DNA of 35,106 nt, from the IMG/VR virus record IMGVR_UViG_3300045971_000258, positions 1 through 35,106 of that record, one strand, 5' to 3'. Numbering within the stretch: position 1 is the first letter of the stretch; the number at the start of each line of letters is the position of its first letter. Made by a program: the position numbers and the translations under genes. The DNA comes from a virus. Positions 23,089 to 30,431 of this stretch are shown in pieces. The notes beneath the pieces are model-generated. The model did not search any database. It saw only the letters and a list, made by a program, of their open reading frames with translations, and was not told the origin of the DNA.

Positions 23089-24168
23089 TTACTTCTTAGC
23101 CATCATATTGTCGTAAGCCATCTCAGCAGCCTGTCTTGCTGTCATAGGCTTGACAGGAACTTTGCTGTGAGAACCGCCGTTTAGGCTTGGCTTAACACTT
23201 GGTACAGCTTTTGCCTTTTGAACGCTTGCAGAGGTGTTTCCTTGCGCGACAGAGGCATTCCCGCGACTGTCTAAGATGTTCTTAATGTCAGGCGTACGCT
23301 GGCAAGCTAACTCGTATGCATTCTTAAACATTTCGTCATATGTATTGCCAGTAACTAAACCTGCATCAATAATCTTTCCCATCAATCCTCGTACATCAGA
23401 GAAGAACTCATTTGCAGGATCATTCTTGAATGTTTCAAGCGAATTTTGTACTCTTGTTCCTTCTTCCGCTTCTGTTCTTGCTGCGATTACTTTGTTTACT
23501 TCGTCTTGAACATTTATGGGTTGTTGCACATTTGTTTGCTGAACTGGTTGACCCGCGAATAGCTGTTGTAATGACTGTGGATCAGGCTTAAAGTGATTGA
23601 TTAGGTTAAAGATAATCTGCGCTTTAGTTTGTGGTGTTCCGTTATTCAATGAGTATGACAAGTTAAACAACTCTTTAGCGTGTTGACCCGCTGTAACATT
23701 GAACTGACGTAACATACCCTCATATGGTGCAGCTATTTCCTTAAACTCAGACGCAAGCTTTCGCTCGTTATCTGTCTTACTTAGGGTTTGTTGAATGTCC
23801 TTTTCTCTATCAGTCCAGTATTGTTGGACTTGACGATCTAAAGTACCCCACTTTTCGCGTATACCTGCTGGCATACCTGCGGGTGCTTTGATAGGCTCAA
23901 GAGTCCGTCCAGAGATAGGATCAACTTCTTTAGTGGTATCTACTGCGGCAGTTTCAGCTACAGCGTTATCCTGCTTTGGAAGTGCAGTTTTCTTTTCAAC
24001 TGGTTTATCTGTATCAACTTGCTCTAACTTATCAAAAGATTCTGCGATTACTTCTCGCATTGACTTTGGTTCTAATTTTGTTTCAGTTGTTTGTGTTTCT
24101 ACGACTGGTGTTGTTTGTGTAACTTCTTCGTTCGTAGACGAGCTATTGCTTTCGATAATGTCTGTCAT
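23089..24168 (-). CDS. Scaffold (capsid assembly) protein (359 aa)
   Basis: An acidic, low-complexity N-terminus (MTDIIESNSSSTNEEVTQTT; residues 1-90 rich in E, T, D, S), a conserved PAGMPAGIREKWGTLDRQVQ segment (about 96-115), a helical core with YWTDREKDIQQTL and EFKEIAAPYEGMLRQF, then a Q-rich linker (QPVQQTNVQQPINVQDEVNK) and a K-rich C-terminus (MTARQAAEMAYDNMMAKK). This is the usual pattern of podophage scaffold proteins that guide capsid assembly and leave or are cut before packaging. It lies between the zinc-ribbon gene and the capsid genes. No protease gene is recognised in the window. Confidence 0.75.
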   Translation of the reverse strand: MTDIIESNSSSTNEEVTQTTPVVETQTTETKLEPKSMREVIAESFDKLEQVDTDKPVEKKTALPKQDNAVAETAAVDTTKEVDPISGRTLEPIKAPAGMPAGIREKWGTLDRQVQQYWTDREKDIQQTLSKTDNERKLASEFKEIAAPYEGMLRQFNVTAGQHAKELFNLSYSLNNGTPQTKAQIIFNLINHFKPDPQSLQQLFAGQPVQQTNVQQPINVQDEVNKVIAARTEAEEGTRVQNSLETFKNDPANEFFSDVRGLMGKIIDAGLVTGNTYDEMFKNAYELACQRTPDIKNILDSRGNASVAQGNTSASVQKAKAVPSVKPSLNGGSHSKVPVKPMTARQAAEMAYDNMMAKK

Positions 24169-24230
24169 TTGTTTTCCTTATAAGTCGCAAATGGAATAGA
24201 AACCTATCTATTTTTTGCGTGGCTCATTTA

Positions 24231-24254
24231 TGCTGGTATTTAACAGTACCAGCG
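24231..24254 (-). promoter_or_regulatory. Hairpin with a TAAATA element upstream of the scaffold gene
   Basis: On the minus strand the perfect inverted repeat GCTGGTA-CTGTTAAA-TACCAGC (24254-24233 region) contains TAAATA at 24242-24237 at the start of its second arm. It lies 68 bases upstream of the scaffold ATG at 24168. Again a TAAATA element is combined with a dyad. Confidence 0.5.
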
Positions 24255-24260
24255 GACTGT

Positions 24261-24359
24261 TTATATATTCATTGCTTTGTTGACTACAGTCTCAACGTCT
24301 GCTCTACGCTTTGTCTTTGCTTTTCTCAATTTTGCTTTGTGCTCTTCGGTTAATGGCTT
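24261..24359 (-). pseudogene. Coding-like 33-codon tail in the +1 frame after the zinc-ribbon gene
   Basis: Directly after the TAA of the zinc-ribbon gene, skipping one base (GGG-T-AAG) opens a frame that reads KPLTEEHKAKLRKAKTKRRA, continues DVETVVNKAMNI and ends at TAA 24263-24261. It has no ATG and an in-frame stop just upstream, so it cannot be an independent gene. It looks like real protein: PLTEEHKAKLRKAK resembles the basic NUMOD3-type motif of phage proteins, and VVNKAMNI echoes VVNKAIG at the end of the zinc-ribbon protein. Either a decayed extension, a +1 frameshift product, or a sequence error at 24358-24362. Confidence 0.4.
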
Positions 24360-24726
24360 ACCCTATAGCCTTATTCACTACCTCAACAACTGCCTGATGC
24401 CTTTCAGAAGCAACTTTTTTTTCTATTTGTTTCTTTTGATAGTTAACTTCAGAAATTCCTTCGTTGCCAACTATTTTGTTGTTGTCTTTAATCCATCTGT
24501 TGTATTGAGAACCTGATTCGATCCAAGTTCCTTTACCACCGTTTTCAGATGATGGGACCATAAAGCCTTGATGACCTGTCCACGCCATAGCAGATACCAT
24601 CGGCGTGTCTAAGGTCTTATTTGTTGGTGTATTGCAGCAAATAGGCGTGTCATTTCGATTTGCAATAGTGCGGATGTATTCGTGCTTTTCAAAACACACG
24701 TGACAGATACTTGAGTATGTAGGCAT
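24358..24726 (-). CDS. FmdB-like zinc-ribbon phage protein (122 aa)
   Basis: The N-terminus MPTYSSICHVCFEKHEYIRT with later CC (PICCNTP, about 30-31) gives the CxxC...CC zinc-ribbon of FmdB-like regulatory/structural small proteins (usual form MPxYxYxCxxCG...). After it comes a conserved region WIESGSQYNRWIKDNNKIVG and a basic helical tail (NYQKKQIEKKVASERHQAVV). Such proteins sit after the portal gene in several podophages; role unknown, possibly in head assembly. The start overlaps the portal stop (TAATG), so it is translationally coupled. The reading frame may originally have continued in the +1 frame (24261-24359). Confidence 0.65.
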   Translation of the reverse strand: MPTYSSICHVCFEKHEYIRTIANRNDTPICCNTPTNKTLDTPMVSAMAWTGHQGFMVPSSENGGKGTWIESGSQYNRWIKDNNKIVGNEGISEVNYQKKQIEKKVASERHQAVVEVVNKAIG

Positions 24727-26846
24727 TACATCCCCATCCCGCTATTGCGTGGCTCAGTTAGTCCAACTAAGTCCATCGCTTGAGTGTGAGCGTTGTCGTG
24801 TGCTTGGTGGTTTGCAGTTGTGTGGATTTGGAATGCTTTCAATGCCAAGTTAGCTTGATCTAACTGAGCTTGCATTTCCGCTTCGCGTTGTTTCCATTGC
24901 AACTTTTGCGCTTCAACTTGTGCATTCAACTGTGCGACGTTTTGCTTGCCTTGCTCTTGTATTTGAGCAATCTGCATCTGTCCGTTGATTTGTGCTTTCT
25001 GTGCCTGTGCCTGCGTTTCTGCTGGCGTTGGAGGCTTTGGCTGTCCTTGCGTCTGTGCAGCCATCTGCGCCAACTGATCCAGTCCAGCGTCTATGTAGCC
25101 CTCAATCTCTGAACTGCCCTTGTAGCCAGATACAGCGAACTTCAATAAGTGCATACCCAATGGCGCAATCGCAGGGTTTTGCTGCGTAGCCTGCATCAAC
25201 TGCCCAAGCATTTGCCCAACGGCTTGCACGAGCTGGGTGCGATCCCCACGCTCCAAATTCCAGTTTGCAAGCTGAATGCTGTCAACAGACACTTCCAAGC
25301 GGAAGCTACTCAGCAACTCTTGCCCCAATAACTGGATAGCACTTTGCACATACTGCTGATCCGCTTGCGGCATCATCCCTGCCCGTTGCGCGATGATTTC
25401 AGGCTTGTAGAACTTGCAGATCAAGTGTGCTTTAAGGCGAATCAATGCCTCTGCATACTTGGCAACTTCGCGTTGATAAGTGCTTAGACGACTTGTACCA
25501 AATGCTCCCTTTTGCTGTGTAGCTGCGGCAGAGTCATACGCTTGTGTTTCACCACGTATAAAGTCTGGTATCGCTTCGATTTCCCAAATCTGTTGCTTCA
25601 ACTTCTCTTGTGCAGCTAAACACTTTTGATATGTGTCTGCAATCTCTTCCAATGGTGCGAATTCAATAGCAGCCTTAAGACCACCTTTCTCGCCCATCTG
25701 TATTGCCCAATCCTTAACACCAATACCCTGTAGCTCAGGCGTAGTCGTGTATAGCTCTTTAAGTGCTGGATTGCCGCTGTCATAAACCCACTTCAATTGC
25801 AATGCTTGAATCAACATTGCAATGCGATTTTGTAAGTTGTCTAAATCTCTATATAAGTCCTGCACTAAGCTGTAATCACTGATAGCGATTGTTGAGCTTG
25901 TGGTAAAGCGACCAAGTGGGGGTAATGGAGTAGGGAAGAAGTTATCAAACTCGTTTGTGTCTGCTTTAACATCTAATGGAATGCTTGAACCTTCTGCAAT
26001 CCAGTAAATCAGGCGAGTTTCTTTGTCCCATATTTCAAATATATCAACAGTCTCTTTAACTGTATTCTTTGGCTTTAGTCTACTGGTGGCGCTTGGACCG
26101 CCTTTTGTAGAATCTTCCTTCTCGTAGGATAAGTCAGACAATACTTTCTTATCTACAGTATCGCTAAAGCGAGTTTCAATAGCTTCCTTACTCATTGGTA
26201 TGCGACGAGATACCCAACGGCAATCAGTCCATACTTGGCAAGGTGCGCTTAGAAAATCTTCCCAACTAACATAATCAATCTCTGCGTTTTGATCTTTAAT
26301 CTCAGAGCCAGGTACATCAGTGACGATAGGATTGCCATATATGTCATAAGTTAGGGTTTGCTCTGGTTCGCCTTCCTCTTGCTCCAAGCGCACCCAGCCA
26401 ATGCCAATACCTGGCACAAGGCGATCCCAAACCATATTCTTAAACTTAGAATCAAAATCACCTGTTTCAAGCTCATACGACAAATTGCGTTGAAGTAAGT
26501 TAGCGGCTACTCTCCCCACTTGATCGTCTGCATCGCTATAACGACGACGAATATCTGGCGCAGGAATGCGAGCATATAACGCAGCGGCTTTTGTATCTAT
26601 ATTGGCAAATAGCAAGTTATAGCGGGATGCATTTTGATTTTGATCGTCGCGTATATCTCCATATCGCTCAATAGTTTTAACTGCGCGAGTATCAAATTGT
26701 TTGCGCTCTTTACGTGCGGCAGATAATTCGTCACTCCAACGCTTTTGTTCTGCTTCAGTTTGATACTTGGTAAGGACTGGATCAGTTTCAAAACTATCTT
26801 CGCTTACTTCTGACTCAACGCCAGTTTCTAAATCTTGTTGTTCCAT
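24726..26846 (-). CDS. Portal protein (706 aa)
   Basis: Forms the dodecameric ring at one capsid vertex through which DNA is packaged. The position after the large terminase and the sequence pattern agree with BPP-1/P22-like portals: WSDELSAARKERKQFDTRAV with RYNLLFANIDTKAAALYARI (about 36-95), a wing/clip region (RLIYWIAEGSSIPLDVKADT), the stem region DLYRDLDNLQNRIAMLIQAL (about 330-349), then the IEAIPDFIRGETQAYDSAAA stretch and a long C-terminal barrel-like helix, Q/A-rich (QAQAQKAQINGQMQIAQIQE) from about 600 to 700. Length fits portals with a long barrel. Ribosome binding site AAGAAGAAT. Confidence 0.88.
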   Translation of the reverse strand: MEQQDLETGVESEVSEDSFETDPVLTKYQTEAEQKRWSDELSAARKERKQFDTRAVKTIERYGDIRDDQNQNASRYNLLFANIDTKAAALYARIPAPDIRRRYSDADDQVGRVAANLLQRNLSYELETGDFDSKFKNMVWDRLVPGIGIGWVRLEQEEGEPEQTLTYDIYGNPIVTDVPGSEIKDQNAEIDYVSWEDFLSAPCQVWTDCRWVSRRIPMSKEAIETRFSDTVDKKVLSDLSYEKEDSTKGGPSATSRLKPKNTVKETVDIFEIWDKETRLIYWIAEGSSIPLDVKADTNEFDNFFPTPLPPLGRFTTSSTIAISDYSLVQDLYRDLDNLQNRIAMLIQALQLKWVYDSGNPALKELYTTTPELQGIGVKDWAIQMGEKGGLKAAIEFAPLEEIADTYQKCLAAQEKLKQQIWEIEAIPDFIRGETQAYDSAAATQQKGAFGTSRLSTYQREVAKYAEALIRLKAHLICKFYKPEIIAQRAGMMPQADQQYVQSAIQLLGQELLSSFRLEVSVDSIQLANWNLERGDRTQLVQAVGQMLGQLMQATQQNPAIAPLGMHLLKFAVSGYKGSSEIEGYIDAGLDQLAQMAAQTQGQPKPPTPAETQAQAQKAQINGQMQIAQIQEQGKQNVAQLNAQVEAQKLQWKQREAEMQAQLDQANLALKAFQIHTTANHQAHDNAHTQAMDLVGLTEPRNSGMGM

Positions 26847-26858
26847 ATATTCTTCTTG

Positions 26859-28280
26859 TTAAATTCTTTTAGGGCCACTTAGCGCAATAGAACGGGCTTT
26901 TGCCTCGCGTTCCTTAAAGGCGTTGTCAATAGTCCAAGCTGATACAGCAGCAGTCGCTCCAATATTTATGCGATAAGGGTCTGTCGCCGCTGTTGTGATG
27001 CGTTGTGCTGCTCGTTCAATACTTCTGCCTAAGTCCTCTGGCTTGATTGATAAGCAGGCATAGCGAAAAGCATCTGCGCCGTGTGACCATTGATCGTGCG
27101 ATGGCGTGTCACTAAATATCTTCTTGTCCATATCCCACTTACGGGAATAGTTCTTCAATGCCTCTATTCCGCGTTTGCAGCGTACAGAGTCAAAAACTAA
27201 GGGGTAAGTACGCAGAGTCTTGCGAACGCTGTCTATCTGATCGTGTAAGTCCAACTTAGGGACTACACGGCAGGGAGCGTCATAGGCACGGAATGTGTCC
27301 AGTACGGATTTCTTCGTAGCGAATGTCCTATGTACTGCGTCGTGCGGAATAAACCACGTGTCATAGTTGTAGGGCTTGAGTTGCAGCATTTCGCAGACTT
27401 CCTCTGCGTCATAGCCTGTTTCTTCAAAATAGTCGAAGAAAACAACATCACCCTTAATGACTTGCCAAAACCATATTGCACAAGCATCCCTATGACCCAA
27501 GTCCATTGCTATATAGACTTTCTCCTTTGCGTCATAATCAACAGGAGTTCTTACCTTCCCCTGCTGCTCAATAGCTTGCATATGCTTGCCAAAGTAAGTA
27601 CCTATGTTTGCAGCCTCAAAAGAGCATTCATATTCCTGTTCAAATAAATCATCACCTAAATCTATTTGTGCCTCATCAAGTACATACTGAGGCAATAACT
27701 TTGTTTGACTTGCTTTAAGACAGAGGTAAAACCAATCATCTTTGTCATTCTCAGATGCTTGTTTATGTTTATCGTAGAAATCGTTCTTGCCCTTAGGAGT
27801 GCCCATATAGACAATCCATCCTTCTCTATCTGACAAAGCAGGCAAAATAACTTGAGCAACTAATGTTGCCTTCATATCTCCAAACTCGTCTAAGATAACT
27901 CCGTCAAAGTACATACCGCGCATACTGTCGGGGTTATCCGCGCCATATAAGCGAATACGTGCTTCATTGGGTAGCTTCACATATAATTCTGATTCACTTA
28001 TCTTGCAGCCAGGTATTTCGCGTACTGCTTCCTTCAGATATTCCCAAGCGACTAACTTTGCTTGTTTTAACTCAGGACATATGTATGCGTAGTTAGGACG
28101 TTTGAATGTTGGGTGTTTGAAGCGCAGTGCTTTACTTACAAGATCATTTACCGCTGCAACTGTTTTTCCGCAACGACGATGAGCGACTAAGACTGCCTTC
28201 CTATGTCTACGTGAGTGGAAGGACTTAAACCAACTACGAGGCTCATATTTGAGTTTGATCGTATTGACTGGCGTTGCCAT
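26859..28280 (-). CDS. terL: Terminase large subunit (473 aa)
   Basis: ATP-driven DNA packaging motor with nuclease. Walker A AHRRCGKT (residues 33-40), Walker B GVILDEFGDM (127-136, catalytic E132), coupling motif MGTPKGKNDF (159-168), then the RNase H-like nuclease: YIAMDLGHRDA with Asp260 and Asp265, a HDAVH segment and a final DQWSHGADAFRYA with the third acidic residue. Complete length for the family. The start touches the stop of the preceding gene (TAAATG), so the two are coupled. The N-terminal KYEPRSWFKSFHSRRHRKAV is the usual arginine-rich adenine-binding region. Intact motifs suggest a functional phage. Confidence 0.95.
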   Translation of the reverse strand: MATPVNTIKLKYEPRSWFKSFHSRRHRKAVLVAHRRCGKTVAAVNDLVSKALRFKHPTFKRPNYAYICPELKQAKLVAWEYLKEAVREIPGCKISESELYVKLPNEARIRLYGADNPDSMRGMYFDGVILDEFGDMKATLVAQVILPALSDREGWIVYMGTPKGKNDFYDKHKQASENDKDDWFYLCLKASQTKLLPQYVLDEAQIDLGDDLFEQEYECSFEAANIGTYFGKHMQAIEQQGKVRTPVDYDAKEKVYIAMDLGHRDACAIWFWQVIKGDVVFFDYFEETGYDAEEVCEMLQLKPYNYDTWFIPHDAVHRTFATKKSVLDTFRAYDAPCRVVPKLDLHDQIDSVRKTLRTYPLVFDSVRCKRGIEALKNYSRKWDMDKKIFSDTPSHDQWSHGADAFRYACLSIKPEDLGRSIERAAQRITTAATDPYRINIGATAAVSAWTIDNAFKEREAKARSIALSGPKRI

Positions 28281-28709
28281 TTACTTAACAACGCCGTCAA
28301 TAATGTGTCCACCACCTACAGGTGTATCAAGTGGTGAATCTGGCACGCCAGTAATGATCGTCAACGGACCAGTTGCACTTATCATTGGGTTTTGCTGTGG
28401 CAGCAAGCGAGCGTAAATCTTCATAAACTCGCCATAGTTTTGATCTGCCCACAACGCCATACGTGGTTGTCCACCAGTTAAAGCAAAGCAGAAATCAAAT
28501 GCATTCTTTACACGATCAGCATCAGCCATCCTGTAGTTAAATGATTTAGGTATTGCGGGTAATGAGTTACCAAGTAGGTCAACAAGTGCATTGGCACGAG
28601 TTTCCATATCATCACTGCGTAGTTCTTCCAGTGTCTTTTCTGGTACGACAGGAACGTTAGTTATTGGAGCGACAACTTTGTTGTCCTTTGATTTTGTTTG
28701 TTTTGACAT
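28281..28709 (-). CDS. Probable terminase small subunit (142 aa)
   Basis: It lies immediately before terL, where the small, DNA-recognising terminase subunit belongs, and has a suitable length. A charged N-terminus (SKQTKSKDNKVV), a helical middle (EELRSDDMETRANALVDLLG; RVKNAFDFCFALTGGQPRMA) and a C-terminal segment with FMKIYARLLPQQN are visible. A classical helix-turn-helix is not clear, so the call rests on position and size. First gene of the morphogenesis block: ribosome binding site AAGGAAAC and a TAAATA-type element 60 bases upstream, divergent from a second one serving the plus strand. Confidence 0.6.
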   Translation of the reverse strand: MSKQTKSKDNKVVAPITNVPVVPEKTLEELRSDDMETRANALVDLLGNSLPAIPKSFNYRMADADRVKNAFDFCFALTGGQPRMALWADQNYGEFMKIYARLLPQQNPMISATGPLTIITGVPDSPLDTPVGGGHIIDGVVK

Positions 28710-28754
28710 ATGTTTCCTTACGTCAGCAATGGCCTAAAAGGTTTGCTGTGGCGT

Positions 28755-28775
28755 TAAATACTTACGAGGTATTTA
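28755..28775. promoter_or_regulatory. Divergent TAAATA promoter pair (inverted TAAATAC repeat)
   Basis: TAAATAC (28755-28761, plus) and its inverted copy GTATTTA (28769-28775) are 7 bases apart in the 80-base gap between the two divergent genes. The plus copy lies 29 bases before the ATG at 28790; the minus copy lies 60 bases before the ATG at 28709. This is the only intergenic plus-strand TAAATA I found, and it precedes a plus-strand gene, which supports orientation-specific promoter function. Confidence 0.6.
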
Positions 28776-28789
28776 GTTAGGAACACAAA

Positions 28790-29221
28790 ATGACAGCGAG
28801 AGAACGAAACAAGAAGCTAAAGGCGATGGGCCTATCACCAGAGATATTCAACAAAGATGAATATGAGCGAGCTTTAGATGGATATTTAGAAATGCAGAAG
28901 CGAATTGATGCACTTGAAAATAGTCCTGAGTGGAAGGACAAGGACTTCCCTTGGAAAGCAGAGCGTGAGCAGTACAAGGCAGAACACAAAGTACCTGAAG
29001 TACCTGGAGTTGAGATAATGATGCATCCCGCACAGCCTTGGCGTGATCAAATAGATGACTGGATCAAGTTGTACCGCAACGGCTTCTATCAGTTCAAAAC
29101 GATCCTACGCAAGAGCAAGCATTACAAGAAGGCATTGCCCATCAGTCGCTTTCGTGATGAAGCGGCAGCGCAAGGCATCAACGTAGATGAGCTATACGAT
29201 AGGCAAAAGCCAAAAGATTGA
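28790..29221 (+). CDS. Unknown charged phage protein divergent from the terminase genes (143 aa)
   Basis: No family recognised. Very charged and W/Y-containing: MTARERNKKLKAMGLSPEIF, a helix with DEYERALDGYLEMQKRIDAL (about 23-42, coiled-coil-like), a PEVPGVEIM segment, then DDWIKLYRNGFYQFKTILRK (about 88-107) and a basic C-terminus. No membrane segment or signal. The ribosome binding site is AGGAACAC. The TAAATA element upstream suggests expression with the morphogenesis genes, so it may be a head or packaging accessory protein (inference). Confidence 0.65.
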   Translation: MTARERNKKLKAMGLSPEIFNKDEYERALDGYLEMQKRIDALENSPEWKDKDFPWKAEREQYKAEHKVPEVPGVEIMMHPAQPWRDQIDDWIKLYRNGFYQFKTILRKSKHYKKALPISRFRDEAAAQGINVDELYDRQKPKD

Positions 29222-29231
29222 TCTAAAACAG

Positions 29232-29261
29232 TTGACAGCCATATAGTTGCTGGTTTGTAAT
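29232..29261 (+). promoter_or_regulatory. Sigma70-type promoter for the 141-aa gene
   Basis: TTGACA (29232-29237, perfect -35), 18 bases, TGTAAT (29256-29261, 5/6 -10). The ATG follows 30 bases later at 29292. The same TGTAAT -10 with 18-base spacing occurs before the gene at 31173. Confidence 0.65.
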
Positions 29262-29291
29262 GCAAGCTTCTTTAACTTAAGGGAGTGAGCA

Positions 29292-29717
29292 ATGGACTTT
29301 TTCAGAGGACTACGCAAAAACAAATCAGTTGTATTTCTTAAGGAGCCAGTGCTTGCTGGTGCAACTAAGAAGAACAAAACCATTGCTGACGAGCGCAAGT
29401 TTGTCGCTGGCAAGTTACAAGACGGACTTGCTGTATTCCAAGGAACTTTCAAAGGCGAGAAAAAACCCGCCACAACGCTAAAGGATATGAAGGATGGAAC
29501 CTACATCTTCTGCGTTAAACACGGCGTACAAATCCTCCCAATCCTTGACGGAGAGAAGTATGTTCGTGTGCCAAAAGAGTTAGTTGTGGACTGCTACAAC
29601 AGCGCAATCAAAGCAGTGCTTGATGGTGATTTTGACAGCACTATCAGCGAAGCAGTTGAGGCAAACAAGATCGCTCGTGCAGCCGCAGTAGCAAAGACAA
29701 AAGCGAACAAGAAGTAA
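29292..29717 (+). CDS. Small lysine/alanine-rich phage protein, probable paralogue of the 3744-4175 product (141 aa)
   Basis: Begins MDFFRGLRKNKSVVFLKEPV, with a compact beta-like centre (DGTYIFCVKHGVQILPIL, about 73-90), then YNSAIKAVLDGDFDSTISEA (about 108-127) and a K/A-rich basic tail. The segment SAIKAVLDGDFD parallels SAKKAALAGELD in the protein at 3744-4175, and both end in basic low-complexity tails and stand alone with their own terminators. A DNA-binding or virion-DNA role is inferred only from charge. It has a strong host-type promoter (29232-29261), a GGGAGTGAGCA ribosome binding site and a terminator at 29736-29760, so it may be highly expressed and independent of the late system. 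Confidence 0.7.
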   Translation: MDFFRGLRKNKSVVFLKEPVLAGATKKNKTIADERKFVAGKLQDGLAVFQGTFKGEKKPATTLKDMKDGTYIFCVKHGVQILPILDGEKYVRVPKELVVDCYNSAIKAVLDGDFDSTISEAVEANKIARAAAVAKTKANKK

Positions 29718-29735
29718 GCAGTAAATGCTCATAAG

Positions 29736-29760
29736 AAAGCCCGTATTGCACGGGCTTTTT
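29736..29760 (+). terminator. Rho-independent terminator
   Basis: AAAGCCCGT (29736-29744), five-base loop, ACGGGCTTT (29750-29758), then T run to 29760. Ends the 141-aa gene. The A run on the left flank is short, so action for the convergent minus-strand gene ending at 29767 is possible but weaker. Confidence 0.85.
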
Positions 29761-29766
29761 CATTGC

Positions 29767-30024
29767 TCAGTACTCGTTCGCAAGAAGTACACAAGTAGAT
29801 GATCTGTCACTCTCAGTGATCACATAGAACTTATGTCCATCTATGTTGTAGGCAGATAAGATGCGATCCCCGTACTGTATTGCATCTACATTCGCTTGCT
29901 TATCGCTCTTGCCCAAATCACCCCAATCGCCTCTCGCGTGTCTCGCCAGTAGCGGGAGCAGGTTGATACCCGTTTCCAATGCACCTCTTGTGCTTACAGT
30001 TTGTCCCAATGCAAATAATCCCAT
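29767..30024 (-). CDS. Small plasmid/phage-borne protein of the GDWGDL...ITESDRS...EY family (85 aa)
   Basis: The order LLPLLARHARGDWGDL (about 22-37), DRILSAYNIDG (about 53-63) and VITESDRSSTCVLLANEY (68-85) matches a widespread family of short proteins of unknown function found mostly on plasmids and other mobile elements, whose members end in ITEADRSxTTxLLPEEY. Length is complete for the family. It stands alone, convergent with the 141-aa gene and facing away from the candidate origin region; ribosome binding site TTAGGAGCTACTGCT. Function not known; a link with plasmid maintenance or anti-restriction is only suggested by where relatives occur. Confidence 0.7.
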   Translation of the reverse strand: MGLFALGQTVSTRGALETGINLLPLLARHARGDWGDLGKSDKQANVDAIQYGDRILSAYNIDGHKFYVITESDRSSTCVLLANEY

Positions 30025-30307
30025 AGCAGTAGCTCCTAAGTTAAGCGCATAAGCCTAACTTCAGATTTTGCAGATTCCAAGCACTAAAGATGTTCGCTGT
30101 AGTGTTGTTCAATCTGTTGAGTTGTTGATCTACAGTGAGCAGGGTGGATATAGGTTGATCTTCTCCAGTGACGATTTAAGTTGAAGTAGATTGCTTTTAT
30201 ATATTGGGATATAACGAGTTGAATTTCTGACGAAAAAATTTGTCTGGCTGGGCTAAACCAAACAGGCTCCCCTGTTTTTAAGAGCACCCCTGCCCCACCC
30301 ACTGCAT

Positions 30308-30325
30308 ACTGTGAAAAATCACAGT
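30308..30325. promoter_or_regulatory. Perfect dyad ACTGTGA-AAAA-TCACAGT
   Basis: 7-bp arms with a 4-base A spacer. Half sites look like a CRP site, but CRP needs a 6-base spacer, so a phage repressor or other dimeric regulator is more likely. Eleven bases before the first DnaA box. Confidence 0.45.
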
Positions 30326-30335
30326 TCTACCCCAG

Positions 30336-30344
30336 TTATGCACA
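30336..30344 (+). other. DnaA box TTATGCACA
   Basis: Perfect match to the bacterial DnaA consensus TTATNCACA. First of three perfect boxes within 243 bases. Confidence 0.6.
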
Positions 30345-30357
30345 GGTTCTCCACTAT

Positions 30358-30372
30358 GTCAGATGGTCTGAC
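30358..30372. promoter_or_regulatory. Perfect dyad GTCAGA-TGG-TCTGAC
   Basis: 15-bp operator-like palindrome with 6-bp arms, 13 bases after a DnaA box. A different dyad with related half-site bases, AGTCTG-TTGT-CAGACT, lies at 4217-4232 upstream of the integrase region. Confidence 0.4.
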
Positions 30373-30431
30373 TTAAGAATGCTGCATATTCAGCGTGAGT
30401 TACTGTGTAAGCAGCGTCCCAACTGTCCATA

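Noticed and set aside
30084-30302. 72-codon minus-strand frame in the origin region
   Set aside because: No ribosome binding site, no coupling and odd composition; it lies in the non-coding control region.
30308-30325. CRP binding site
   Set aside because: Half sites TGTGA/TCACA match, but the spacer is 4 instead of 6 bases.
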